Assembly (NCBI GenBank): GCA_963969495.1
Contig: OZ018328.1
Coordinates: forward strand, 130,890,545 to 130,954,544
Direction of reading: 5' to 3'
From: Ceratothoa steindachneri
Lineage: Eukaryota > Arthropoda > Malacostraca > Isopoda > Cymothoidae
Length of the DNA: 64,000 nt
The notes under the pieces were generated by a model, which was not told the DNA's origin, searched no databases, and worked only from the letters and a program-made list of their open reading frames with translations. The translations under genes and the position numbers were made by a program. Below, piece by piece: positions 1 to 11,182 of this stretch. Every line of letters begins with the position of its first letter. Position 1 is the first letter of the stretch.

Positions 1-507
1 TGGTACATCGCGAAACCCTGTGTTGTAAGGCCCTCAAAATGAAACATGTTAAAGATTTTGTGCTAATGGTGATTGGTTAAGTAAAGGGTTATCGTACTAA
101 GACGATTTTAAGAGTTGCTTATGAAATTAAAACTTTTATGGACATGAACCCTGAAAATACCAAATTGTCTCAAGGCTTAGTTACTACAACTGTACACTTG
201 ATCGAATTTAACTTAAGAAAGCAAGGAGGTACCATGTTGTATGTCCTTGCATGATTCAAGAAAGATATTTGCTTAAAAGTACTACTAGGCATTTATTGAT
301 TAGACAAGCAGATTTTAAAATAAATTCTTTAGATTTAATATTTTACTTAATCCATTTTCTGTTAACAATGATACTTTTCTCAAGGGGGAACAATTACATA
401 CCTCAATTGAAATTTATTTGTGCAAAATTGTCGATTTTTGTGAACAATTTTCATGTATATAAAAATTAAAATATAAAATTTCATTAGATAATTATGGATA
501 GCAGCAG
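1..507. other. Unassigned edge sequence, possible hAT trace
   Basis: AT-rich sequence without a convincing gene. The first ~75 bases read on the + strand as a short HRETL...KALK-like peptide, which recalls the His-Arg-Glu segment of ZBED-type hAT transposases, but an in-frame stop follows and nothing downstream supports it. An open 72-codon frame at 251-469 has no recognisable feature. Confidence 0.3.
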
Positions 508-509
508 TA

Positions 510-1441
510 CGAGCCGCGGTCAATAAGTTTTGCGAATCGGAAGGGCAAAACAGAGGAAGGGTGATGACTGTTTGTGGGGCTGTTAGGACAAGTTATGAAA
601 AGTCAGGACCTGCAGCCGCACGCTCCTGCCTCGTCTATTTAAGAAGCAGTAGCTGATCGCAGATCGTCTGGCACAGATTTTTCAAGAATGGAGAAGGTTG
701 AGCACCGCGCAGTGATCAAATTTTTGACCAAGGAAGGCAAGAATGCAAAAGAGATCCATGAACGCATGGTTGCGGTGTACACCGACACCGCCCCTTCCTA
801 TGCAACTATTGCTCGCTGGAATAGGGAGTTCCGCCATGGTCGTGTGTCTCTTGAAGATGACCACCGTCTAGGACGCTGTCAAACGTGACCAACGAACATA
901 ATGTGGCCCGGGGGGAGAGGATGATCCTCGAAAATCGACGGGTGAAGGTCGAAGAAATCGAGCGAGAACTTGGAATATCACATGAAAGTGTTATCAACAT
1001 CATCCACGACAATTTTGGCCATGACCAAGGTCTCTGCCCGTTGGGTCCCTAGAAACCTGACGCCCCATGATAGACTTCAACGTCGTCAAAGTCCACAAGG
1101 CCAGAGTTGCACAAGCTGCCCTGCGCGAGTGCGGATTCGAGGAGCTCAACCATCCCACCTACGGTCCAGATCTGGCCCCTAGCGACTACTTTTTATTCCG
1201 CCAGCTCAAGGTTGCACTGCGTGGACGCCGTTTTGGGGACGATGAAGATGTCCAGCTCGCCGTCCAGGAGTGGATTGAACAGCAGTCGTGAGATTTCTGG
1301 TTGTCGGGAACTCGAAGCCTCAGGGACAAGTGGCGCAAGTGCATTGAAGTCGAGGGTAGTTATATTGAAAAATAATAAAACACTTTTCCTCATATCTCGT
1401 TTCCTTATATCCGAATTGCAAAACTTATTGACCGCCCCTCA
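510..1441 (+). mobile_element. Internally deleted mariner-family transposon
   Basis: Cut-and-paste DNA transposon with both ends visible. The left end after a TA (508-509) and the right end before a TA (1442-1443) are inverted copies over about 32 bp, sharing the core GGTCAATAAGTTTTGC. This fits the TA target duplication of the Tc1/mariner superfamily. At 932 bp it is shorter than the usual ~1.3 kb because the middle of the transposase is missing. It cannot make active transposase but keeps both ends, so it could in principle have been mobilised in trans, as MITE-like derivatives are. That last point is inference. Confidence 0.88.
688..1291 (+). pseudogene. mariner transposase, core deleted and frameshifted
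   Basis: The protein starts at the ATG at 688 with a mariner N-terminal helix-turn-helix (MEKVEHRAVIKFLTKEG, then SYATIARWNREFRHG), which binds the transposon ends. The frame stops at 888. The second HTH region continues in another frame (ILENRRVKVEEIE, about 920-960) and a third piece reads VSARWVPRNLTPHDRLQ near 1030-1080. The sequence then jumps to the C-terminal part (HKARVAQAALRE, LAPSDYFLF, 1090-1290). The block that normally holds the first two catalytic Asp residues is absent; the Asp in LAPSDY remains. Frameshifts plus deletion make this a pseudogene. Confidence 0.88.
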
Positions 1442-1491
1442 TATGTTTCATCTTCAATTTTCCATAATAAATTTTAAACATGCACACACAT

Positions 1492-1500
1492 GTATATATA

Positions 1501-1567
<67 letters not shown>
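1492..1567. repeat. (TA)n microsatellite
   Basis: Almost pure TA dinucleotide tract with one phase break near 1508. It lies just left of the Penelope palindrome at 1600. Confidence 0.97.
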
Positions 1568-1569
<2 letters not shown>

Positions 1570-1599
1570 AAAAATTAATGCAATATCGCAAGAAAAGAT

Positions 1600-2254
1600 G
1601 AGGAATTAAACCACATTCTCCGAAGACAATTTAATTCAGAACAGTTTCGGTGTATCTCACACCCTTTTTCAACTGACACTGGATAGAAAATATAAGAGAA
1701 ATGGATAAAAGCATAACACAAGATCCCCTCTTTTTCCCCCTAATCCCCTACTTGTGGCTAATCTGGGGGGGGGAGGGGTTAGGCCTAAACATATTGAAGG
1801 GCTGACATTTCGCAATTTTGTTTATTTCCTTTCGTATTACAGGATTAAAAGAAAATTGACCCTCAGATAGATTTAAATTAGGAACTGACGATATCAAGCT
1901 CGATTCTACGATTTTTCTCTTAACATAGTTAGCCGATTTAAATACCATTTTACTTCCATTGAAATCGATCGAATGATTCAAGTCTCTAACATGGCAAAAT
2001 ATTCCACGACTTTGGCTGCCCACTCTAATATCTCTTTTGTGTTCGTACAATCTCTTGTCTAGATTTCTCCCCGTTTCCCCTAGCCACAAGTAAGGGATTG
2101 GGGGAAAAAAGAGGGGATCTTTCACGACCTGACTCTGTGTTATGTAGTTAAGCATTTTCAAATATTTTCTATCCAGTGTCAGTTGAAAAAGGGTGTGAGA
2201 TACACCGAAACTGTTCCGAATTAAATTGTCTTCGGAGAATGTGGTTTAATTCCT

Positions 2255-2255
<1 letters not shown>
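1600..2255. repeat. Palindromic Penelope-like element fragment
   Basis: The arms 1600-1693 and 2162-2255 are near-perfect reverse complements (left arm contains CAGTTTCGGTGTATCTCACA; the right arm carries its complement). Weaker complementarity extends inward to about 1759 and 2082. The loop between the arms encodes a GIY-YIG-type protein piece on the reverse strand. Both outer borders touch (TA)n tracts. Inverted copies are common for Penelope-like elements; that this fold arose during insertion is inference. Confidence 0.85.
1748..2161 (-). pseudogene. PLE GIY-YIG endonuclease domain fragment
   Basis: A 137-codon open frame resembling the C-terminal GIY-YIG nuclease domain of Penelope-like retroelements, which nicks target DNA to prime reverse transcription. 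Visible signs are LWLGETGRNLDKRLYEHKRD (equivalent to the YIG...R...H region), then SANYVKRKIVESSLI and LNLSEGQFSFNP, which match the usual tail of this domain. There is no reverse transcriptase upstream, so this is a fragment. It lies in the loop of the palindrome, and a related tail is found on the opposite strand at 2340-2545. Confidence 0.7.

Positions 2256-2257
<2 letters not shown>

Positions 2258-2332
<75 letters not shown>
2258..2332. repeat. (TA)n microsatellite
   Basis: Pure TA tract directly against the right arm of the Penelope palindrome and just before the next PLE piece. Confidence 0.97.
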
Positions 2333-2333
<1 letters not shown>

Positions 2334-2339
2334 GAGTAT

Positions 2340-2830
2340 AGTAAATAAAAGCGCTGATATTAAGAGAAGTGCCCTTTCTTCAATTCCTTTCATTCACAAG
2401 CAAACCTTTGTCCAAAGGATCGATTTTAATAGCGCAAAAATTATATCCAGGTCTAATAATTACATTGAAAGACGTATTGCAGAATCTATCCTAATTAGTG
2501 TTGTAGACAATTGTAATATGTCAGAAGGAAAGTACAAATTTTAATAAATATATATCTAATATAGTTTCCTTCACAATTCCTAAACCGCCAAAATCCGCCA
2601 ATTTAAAGCATTAACAGATTGTCCCTTGCCATCGGAAAGGGAGAAAAGATAAATTACCCCAATGTTCTTTAATTTATTTTATTCGATTGTACCCATTTTA
2701 TTTGTTTTTGCTTGCTCACAGCCTTTATATAGATTGTCCGCACACTATAGCTTCATTACCATACACCAGACAATGGTGCAACCCAAAACCAATTTTGTTT
2801 AAATGAATTCTGATTTATAATTGTGTTATC
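2340..2830 (+). pseudogene. PLE GIY-YIG C-terminal tail and 3' region
   Basis: On the + strand the sequence reads DFNSAKIISRSNNYIERRIAESILI followed by a CNMSEGKYKF-like end at about 2545 (shown as separate pieces: NNYIERRIAESILI; NMSEGKYKF). It parallels the reverse-strand peptide NYVKRKIVESSLI of the neighbouring palindrome, so it is the same domain from another copy. The stop at about 2542 is followed by ~285 bp of AT-rich sequence without features, probably element 3' sequence. Confidence 0.6.
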
Positions 2831-2831
2831 A

Positions 2832-2832
2832 C

Positions 2833-2871
<39 letters not shown>
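2832..2871. repeat. (TA)n microsatellite
   Basis: Short TA tract after the PLE tail. The following 180 bp hold no recognisable feature. Confidence 0.95.
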
Positions 2872-2875
<4 letters not shown>

Positions 2876-3051
2876 AGCATGGCCAAGTGTACGGGAATAT
2901 ACGCACACAGGCTCTAAGGTTTGCTAAGCAATGCAACAAAGGTTATTGTGCTTTGAGCTCGATTTGAATAGTTAGCTGCAACTGCGTGGCCAAGAAATAT
3001 TCCAAACACAACGACAAAAATAGATTTTAATATACACTAGATAAAGGGTAC

Positions 3052-3486
<435 letters not shown>

Positions 3487-3560
<74 letters not shown>
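3487..3560. repeat. (TA)n microsatellite
   Basis: TA tract, about 220 bp before the longest PLE coding piece. Confidence 0.97.
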
Positions 3561-3563
<3 letters not shown>

Positions 3564-3779
3564 CATGAAAAACTCACAAAGTGGCACGTGAGGAAAGCAA
3601 TAATATGAAAATTAACCCACAGGAAAATAAAAAGATAAATCCAAGCACTCTTCTCTCTAAACGCATTTCACTCTTAAAATACGAAACTTCGATTGCGTTC
3701 AAGAATGTAAATTCACGACGTCATATTTTTACTTCTAAGTAAATTTTCATTCAATGATAAATTTTACCTTCAAAAATTC

Positions 3780-4735
3780 GGTCTTCCGATGAGGGGTTGT
3801 CTATCTCCCACCCTTTCTAATTTCTATAGGGAAATCTTTTAGACGTTATTCTTGCCCCAAATCCTTGATTTTCCTATTGTATGGTACCGTTACATTAATG
3901 ATATTATATGCCTTTGGCCTTCCTTCACACTTTTCTATGTAATCTTAATTCTCTAGTCTCTTCTATTAAATTTACAGTTGAAATTGAGGAAAATGGGACT
4001 CTTCCTTTTCTTGACCTTTTGATACATAGGACGCCGTCAAGTTTTAAATTCTCTGTTTATCGCAAACCGTCTAACTCTAGTTCATATATTCACTTTTATT
4101 CTTATCATAGTGTTAAAATTAACGGTCAGTATTCACTTCTATGTTTCTGCATGCATTATGCCTTGTTAGTCTGGAATTTTTAGATAAAGAATTGTCCAAT
4201 ATCTTTGAAATAGGTAAAAAACTTTGTTACCCTCGTCAATTTTTGCATACTTCATTAATCTTTGCCTAGAGAACTTTTTATAGAACTGATAACTCACCGG
4301 TTTTCAATTACAAAAATTGTCTTATCTTACAATACTTTGAACCATTTTTTTTGTCTCACCCCTATTTTTAAGCAACTTAATATCGCTGTAAATTTAAGAT
4401 ATGAATCCACTTTATATAAAATGTTAGTCCACAATAATACAAGTCAAAAAGGTGGAGTATATTCTATAGAATGTTCTATTTGCAATTTACCTTACTTCCG
4501 GCAAACTGGTAAATCTTTATCTACTAGAATTTACCAACATAAGTATAATATTAGAAGAGGTGAAATAAACAGCGCTTTATTTTTACATTTATCTGAAAAT
4601 AACCACTCATTGACTGGAATTCTGAAAAATTCCTTTATCATTCCGCTGATTTCACAAAAAAATATATGTCGAGTGTTCCTTAATTGGCATCTTATTCAAT
4701 ATACACATTTTTCCTGGCTTATTTAAACTCGACCC
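3780..4735 (+). pseudogene. Penelope-like reverse transcriptase plus GIY-YIG
   Basis: Decayed PLE open frame spread over several frames. Order: a palm segment (MRGCLSPTLSN near 3790-3825), the catalytic box as WYRYINDIICLW (3880-3915), then VNLNSLVSSIKFTVEIEE and NGTLPFLDLLIHR (3930-4030), FSVYRKPSNSSSYIHFYSYH (4050-4110), the thumb, and a GIY-YIG domain (GGVYSIECSIC, then TGKSLSTRIYQHKYNIRRGE, 4450-4570). The first Asp of the YxDD box reads Asn (AAT), so polymerase activity would be lost. The start of the protein is missing and frameshifts occur near 4150-4260 and 4630. PLEs are retroelements lacking the usual LINE endonuclease. Confidence 0.85.
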
Positions 4736-5195
4736 TGTTTTAAAAAAACTTGTACTAAATGAAATAACTTCATAATGCAGCCTGTTGTCACTCTTTATTA
4801 GTGTGATATCATTCGCATTGCCTCCCCCACCACGTATCTCTTTTGTGACTGTGGATTAACTCTTAGTCCTAAATGTTTTCGCCTTAATGATAATCCTTTA
4901 AATGTTTGTTTTTTTTGCCCACCATATTCCATTCATATACATGGTGTTGTCGTGTGTATATCGTTTTAGGGATGCATATGTCTGTTATTAGTTGCCTATT
5001 GTTCTTTTTCCTGGGATTTTTCTGTCTTGTTTTTGTGTTTTTTCCATTAGTTTGTACTATGTGATGGGCGTCCCCTTCGTATCTTTGTACCCTATATAAG
5101 ATTTTCTTCTCCATTTTCATGCTACTCCTAGAAAATGAAATTACATATATAGTTCGAAAGTGTTTGGATTCATCTTTTCATTTTTCTGTTGGTTA

Positions 5196-5197
<2 letters not shown>
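4736..5197 (+). other. PLE 3' tail region, no gene
   Basis: The first ~100 bp still match frayed PLE C-terminus (for example a GLFNLDP-like stretch out of frame). The remainder is T-rich, with no gene on either strand. A TATA-like CCCTATATAAG lies at 5091-5101. It ends at the next (TA)n tract. Confidence 0.5.

Positions 5198-5276
<79 letters not shown>
5198..5276. repeat. (TA)n microsatellite
   Basis: TA tract. The next PLE fragment begins directly at its right edge. Confidence 0.97.
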
Positions 5277-5277
<1 letters not shown>

Positions 5278-5870
5278 TTACCTTTTCCTAAGAGCCTATC
5301 GTAGATGTGGTCTTTGCTTGCTGGAGGATGAAATTGACAGATTCATCCAAACATTTATCGGACTACAGTATCCCTTATTGTTCAAGGAATAATCTCATTA
5401 TGAGGCCAAAACCAACTTTTATTCACCATCAAATTTTAAGAAAACAGAGCTTAATATTTATATTTTCTTTCTAAATTCCCCTGAATTATTTAATTAAAAA
5501 AAATAATGTTGCCTTTCACCGCGAAAATACCATACGAAGTAATCTGTCCAAAAATAGATATGCTGATAAAGAACAGGAGTTTATTATAGCTCATATAAAC
5601 GTTGTCATAAGATATACCTTGGAGAAAGAAGTAAATTTGAAAGAAAGTGAAGGAATACAAATGCGATATACGACGTAGTAGCCTCTGTCTTCTAGTTTGG
5701 TCTTACTTATGCCGCCATGCAGGGCTGATTTGCTGATGCATGCGAAAATCGCAAAATAACCTCTTGAATCCTGTAGGCGTAAAAACCTTACTAACTTCAA
5801 ACTTCTAGGCATACTAATGAAATTTTTACGAAAATATTAATTTGTTAAATCACCCAAAATATCGCAATTA
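5277..5870 (+). pseudogene. PLE thumb and GIY-YIG fragment
   Basis: The frame beginning inside the TA tract gives FLRAYRRCGLCLLEDEID (about 5285-5340) and IQTFIGLQYPL, matching the segment after the reverse transcriptase palm in Penelope-like proteins. After frameshifts, EAKTNFYSPSNFKKT (about 5405-5445) and a GVYY...CHKIYLGE motif (5575-5625) mark the linker and the start of the GIY-YIG domain. The copy is 5' truncated exactly at the TA repeat. The next 280 bp to the hAT element show no feature. Confidence 0.7.
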
Positions 5871-7442
5871 TTTAATAATATATTTGATCAGATATATTTA
5901 AGAAAGGATAGATCAGTAACATACAAGAAATATAGGTATCCACAGTTTTGGCGAACAGTAGATTTTGACCAAAGAATTATCTCTTAATATTTTACTAATT
6001 TCGGCAATTATATACAAAAAGCTTCTGCAAGGGGACAAGATCTTTCCCCAAAAGGAGAGCTGTCTAAGTAAGTTCTCTGATGCTTAAACTCATCGTATAT
6101 AAGTTTAACTAAACATACACCCACGCACATACTATATATACGAGTATTAGTGATGCACCGATGGCAAATTTTAGCCAATGCCGATGCCGATTACTAACAA
6201 ATAGGCCGATACCGATGCTGATGGCAATGGAGATTAAATTTCTTCATTATAAAGGAGGAGTCAAGGGAAGAAGTTAAAGCCTCCCTGGCACCTCAGATTG
6301 ATTGCCTTCTGCACTGTGTGAAACCATGTATTGTGATGGGAAAGGCATTTGGTATAATTTAAAATAATAAATTACATGTTTATTAGTTTAATTAACAATT
6401 TACAATGTATCGTACGTTTAAACTATAATAAAGACTCAATTTTTATAATGGCCTCCTCATCACCCCTCATCGCCATCCATCCTTTCATATTGTATTTTTT
6501 AATAATATTTATTTTTGAACATGAAATTTAAGGTTAATAATTCAGATCCATGGCCATTACTAAGTTTTAAAGCAAAAATAAATTCAGATCAATGACTAAA
6601 CTTGTAAACAAAATAGATTTTTAGATATTTAATTAACTATATAGAATCAAAACTAACCCTATTTATAATTAAATTATATTTATAACAAAACTTCAAAAGT
6701 TTTAGACAATTGGTTTTAAAGAAAACTTGCATCTCCTTTTTTAAATGCACATAAAATAATGTATTGAGAAACAAAAAATGAAAAAAGTTTATTTTGGCAT
6801 GCTTGGTGAGAAAGTGTAAAGAGCATGGTCATAGTTACAATTCCTTAACCACCAAACATCTGAACAGTAGACGTTTATAACATAAACATAGACCTTTTAA
6901 TATTAAAAATCTAGTAATTGTAGATTATGATGCAAAAACATCACCATTTCTCCAGTTGATGCACTTAGTCTGTTTCTTCTTGGAGAGTAGACCTGACCAC
7001 CGCAGTTAAATAATCACTCACTCTCAAACGGAGGATGGAGGAGATGATAAATATTTCAGCTCTAACCGAGGCAAATTTTTAAAATGTAACCTATGTCCTT
7101 CCACCAATTTAAAGGACATGCTGTTGGTCCAATGATACTCTGTTTTAAATATCTGTCTACATAATATTTTACTTGAGTGTTGGTTTTGTTTATTGCGCTT
7201 TCATTAGATTTAGAGCTAACCTTTCTCTTTGTCTTAGGTGGCCTTGCCTTAGGTTCATCCTGAATCTAGTCTTTATTTCATGATAAAAAATCAAACCTGA
7301 AAGCTTCATTTTCATTTATTTCACTCTCAGAGTCTTAAGAATTTGTAGTATTGCCACTAGAAGAATCGACTACAGTATTTGATTCTGATTCATGCGTTAC
7401 TTCTTCTACCATCCATTTAATCAGCGTATCATTGATGTCTCC

Positions 7443-8824
7443 TTAAAAATCTTCCTCATTAAAGAATTTGGTCATATATCTAGGATCGAGAAAAGTGGCA
7501 AGAAGAGCATTCTTATCTTTTAAGTATTTATGAAATCTTTCCTCTGATGAAGTTTGCCAAACAGAAATAGTTAAACCTAATCCTGTAAATTGATATGACT
7601 GTTCAGCTTTATTGAAAAGGCTATTCATTCATTACCTTGATGGTAGAAATGATCGATAAGGTTAATGCTTTTCTGTTACTTAAACGTTTTGTAAAATCAT
7701 CAAAATCTTTTTTTAATGATGACCAATTTCTCCAGAAGATGTCATTGGTTATTTCCCAAAGGTCTTAGTTTCGGATGATCTAAAGATATGGAATTAACGC
7801 TCGATTTTGTTAAAAAATTCGTTCTAACATGAGTAATTGACTGTTCCATCTTGTGGATATGGCCTGAATAAGTTTATTATTGGGCACATTACATTGTTCT
7901 TCTAATTTTTGTATGTGCCAAATGCAGATGGAGGATGGTTAAAATGTGCCACAAATATTTTGAACAAATATAGCATAATTTAAGACAAGTTGTAAAGTGT
8001 GTATATAGCAAGGTAATCCATGAGATCCAGTTTGATTTATACCTGCCACTATGTTTGCAGCATTTGTCCCAAACAATTACATAAACATTTAAAATTGGAA
8101 TTTTAAAGTCATCTCTACCATTTTGAAGGCATTCACTTATATTTGCAGCCGTATGAGACTCATCAAATGCATTTACCCTTAAAATGGCTGTTCTTTGCTC
8201 AAAATCCTTTATTAGCCAATGGCCTGTTAAACTTAGGAAGGATGAATTAGCTGTTAAAGCTCTCCACACATCTATTGTGAGTGAAATGAAGGATGCCTCA
8301 TCTATTGCATCTTATATCTTTTTCCGAGTTTGATTATATAAACAAACACAGTCTCTGTTATGTACTTTATACTTGGAAGAGTATAATTAAGGCAGATATG
8401 ATTTAAAAGTCTTTGAAACTCTAAATCTTCAACTATAGAAAAGGGCTGAATATTGGTTGCGATCATTTCCCCAATCAGATAAATAATTACTTTTGCCCTT
8501 ATTGTCATTAATATTCCAGAATCTTTTCCTCTCAATAGTTTCAAAAGGAGTTTGTTGTGTAGTACTTGTATTTACAACTGCAATTTTCTTTTTTATATTT
8601 TCTGCAGATTGTGTGTTATTTTTCCTTTTCTGATCATCCTTTTTCTTGAGATTTTCCTCATAATGAGCAATATCCTTATGTTTTGTTTTTAGATCTTGTA
8701 GCATATTTGTGGTAGTGAAATTCTTTGATGTATTTCCCTTTGATCCTCTCGATATTTTTTGGCTACATTTACTGCAGATAGCAGATGAGTTATCTTCGAT
8801 GCTCACGGTAAAATGCTTCCACAT
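7443..8824 (-). pseudogene. hAT transposase with BED finger, broken
   Basis: Reading down the reverse strand: a BED-type zinc finger (Cys-x2-Cys at ICSKC, residues ~17-20 of the 8824-start frame, followed by TNMLQDLKTKHKDIAH), a linker rich in Lys, an FSIVEDLEFQRLL segment (about 8400-8440), a WRALTANSSFLSLTGHWL block (8215-8270) and a C-terminal piece ALLATFLDPRYMTKFF (7445-7505). These occur in hAT transposases in this order; the protein binds subterminal repeats and performs hairpin-forming excision. At least three frame breaks separate the pieces, so it is a pseudogene. Confidence 0.8.
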
Positions 8825-9389
8825 CCAACTTGTAAACTATGTTGGAATTGTACTAGCCATCATAAAGTATCAGTTAATTATCAATATATGATATATCGGA
8901 CTAATGTAGTACTGTATATATAATTTTCTAGCTCACAACTGTCTAAGTTTTTAAGTAACTTTTGAAAAAAGAATAAAAGTAATTAATAAATAATAATAGT
9001 TTGGGGGCGATATGTGGATTTGTTGCAATGTATAGTTATACATTTATTTTATTACATTTTATCAATTTATTTACATTTATCATCTTATTACCATACATTG
9101 TTAATTTCTCAAGAATAATCATTTTAATTGGTGTTTAAAGGTAGAGCTTTTTAACAGCACCTTTTTAACCCAACCACTCAAACCAAATAACAGTAAATTA
9201 CCAAAAATTGTTTTATCACCTTTCGTCACAAACAAGGACAATGTAACCTATTGCCCAACGAACCCGATTTATGTACTTTACAAATTTACCATCACCTTTA
9301 AAAAAAATAGCAGGGGCAGTGTAAAATACTGCCCAGTCAACCTTAGATATATATGATTAAACTTAGAAAAAGATACATGATACAATAGA

Positions 9390-9560
9390 TGAGGCATCAT
9401 TCATTTTATTTACAACAGATGAGTGGACAGTTATCACCGCTAATTCATCATTCATAAGTTTAACTTGTCATTGGCTTACGAAAGGTTTGGGCAAAGAACA
9501 GATAACTCCATTTGCTGAGTCACATACAAACACAAATATAAGTGAATGTCTTTAAGAGCG
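9390..9560 (+). pseudogene. Second hAT transposase piece, opposite strand
   Basis: The + strand reads FTTDEWTVITANSSFISLTC followed by HWLTKGL and AESHTNTNISECL. The same block occurs on the reverse strand at 8110-8290 (LTANSSFLSLTGHWL, ESHTAANISECL). It is therefore a second copy of the same domain in opposite orientation inside the same pair of terminal repeats. It ends in a stop after ISECL. Confidence 0.8.
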
Positions 9561-10035
9561 TATAGAACTTATTAAAGTTTTTAGTATGATGTCAAAATAC
9601 TGAATGTTTTTTAATATACCAACCGCTTTCTCTTGCACTAAGTGAAGTAGCACAATGGTTATAGAGTAACTATTTCGTGAATTGAATATGGGAAGGAAAT
9701 TCCTAGCCCCCTTTGGCTGAGACTGATTGCACTCAGATCATCACATTCTTACGGTATGGGAAAAGAAAGTTGAAAAAAGAAACCGAGCTAGGGACCCGAG
9801 CTGGGCGCCGAACTCCCACTAGAAGCAAGCCAGCTCTTGCACGGTAAATCTTGCTTCTTCTTGCAGGGGGTACAGAATAATATATTCAATTATTGCTTTT
9901 TCACAAAACAGTCAAGTTTCTGGTTAGTATTATTCACCTACAGAACGGAATATAGTAAATGCCAAATCATCGACCAGATTTAACCAATGGCAAAAAATTG
10001 GCCGATATAGCCGATGCCGATTAATCGGTACATCA

Positions 10036-10037
<2 letters not shown>

Positions 10038-10118
<81 letters not shown>
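10038..10118. repeat. (TA)n microsatellite at hAT right end
   Basis: TA tract starting directly at the last base of the hAT terminal repeat. Confidence 0.96.
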
Positions 10119-10120
<2 letters not shown>

Positions 10121-10589
10121 GGGGATGGGGCTGCTGCTAAGCTTAACAATCAAATTATCAATTTATTGAGGAATGTGGTGAAGACACAGAGAACACTCAT
10201 GTGTATGAAGTTTATTTGGGGACAGACAGAGTGTAGGGCATATTGTCGATCTTCAAGTTCTTAACTTTTAAGAAATGTTAAAAGAAAAAATGAGTATATT
10301 AAAATTTTTATAATTAAGCAGAAAAAAATGATAAATAAACATCCACGAGACAGGTGACATTGACCATTTAAAAAAACTATAATGGTAGTAAAACTTCCAG
10401 AGAAATGAAACATCTTGAATTAATTATAAATGCTAAAACAATATTGAAAAATATACAATACCTTAAATATTAAAGAAGTTAAGTAACTAATTAAATAAGT
10501 TAAAATTATTAAAAGAATATTCATATTAAATTTTCAATAGAGTAAGAGATAACCTACAGAAAAAAGAAGGATAAAAAAATTATAAGGTA

Positions 10590-10690
10590 TCGTGGCTTAG
10601 CGGTGAGAGTATGGACCAATAACGACTGATTAAACTAAATAATAGAAACACAAGTGTGATTAATGTGATGGTTTGCGAATTAGGTATATA
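10590..10690 (+). other. tRNA-like SINE head, decayed
   Basis: TGGCTTAGCGG at 10593-10603 fits the RNA polymerase III A box. A weak B-box-like GGTTTGCGAATTA follows at about 10669-10681. Spacing is somewhat long and no tail or target duplication was found, so this is a tentative SINE remnant. The rest of 10119-10760 shows nothing recognisable. Confidence 0.35.
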
Positions 10691-10764
10691 ATTTTAATTA
10701 AGAAAAGAGAAGGGGAATAGTTGTATTATCAACGTTGAGTATACATATTTGCAAGGATTAAGGA

Positions 10765-11165
10765 CTTAGAATACCTATGGGTTCCGTTTAGGATCTAATT
10801 GCCTCGATGGTTTGCAGGCCCTTATAGGATATCTCCACTTGTCGTGAGTTTTAGCAAATGAATGAACAGTGCTGATTGAACTGGCAGCAAGTTGTATGAT
10901 ATTAAATATGGACTGGTGCTCTAAAGGGGCAGCTTAGTTGGTGAATAAAGCTTTCATAATGACTCAGGTGCTGTCCTTTAAAATGAAGGCCTCTATCCAC
11001 TTCGCGTAACGACAGATAATTGTTAGGAAGTACATATACGTAGTCCTTGTTAGTGGGGAAATGGTCCAATTACATCTATGTATACTTTGTAGAAGTTAAT
11101 CTCAGAAGGAGAAGATTATGCGGATGGTGGTTTGGTGTGTGTCTATACATTGGACCTTTGTCATA
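10765..11165 (-). pseudogene. Gypsy integrase core remnant
   Basis: On the reverse strand, with frameshifts, the sequence reads YIDVIGPFP, NKDYVYVL, then CRYAKWIEAFILKDST (about 10960-11090). This is the beginning of the Ty3/Gypsy integrase catalytic core, which inserts the cDNA into the genome; the Asp in DVIGPFP corresponds to the first catalytic residue. Later traces include a LFTN...APLEHQSI-like stretch. It has stops and no adjoining RNase H, so it is an isolated remnant. Confidence 0.65.
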
Positions 11166-11182
11166 CCGTGCACCCTCTAACC

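Larger units (their letters stand above)
6148..10038 (-). mobile_element. hAT-superfamily transposon with matching ends
   Basis: The left end TAGTGATGCACCGATGGC (from 6148) and right end ATCGGTACATCACTA (ending 10038) are inverted copies with one mismatch in the outer 15 bp. Subterminal CCGATGCCGAT/CCGATACCGATGC repeats occur near both ends (6180-6220; 9995-10025). The 3.9-kb span encloses reverse-strand hAT transposase remains. An 8-bp duplication is not clean: the left flank is ACGAGTAT and the right flank is already (TA)n. Stretches 6240-7440 and 8900-9360 show no gene. The element is non-autonomous in its present state. Confidence 0.82.

Noticed and set aside
5060..5100. Hammerhead ribozyme in the PLE 3' region
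   Set aside because: TGTGATGGG...GTAT only loosely resembles the CTGATGA...GAAA core and helices cannot be drawn convincingly.
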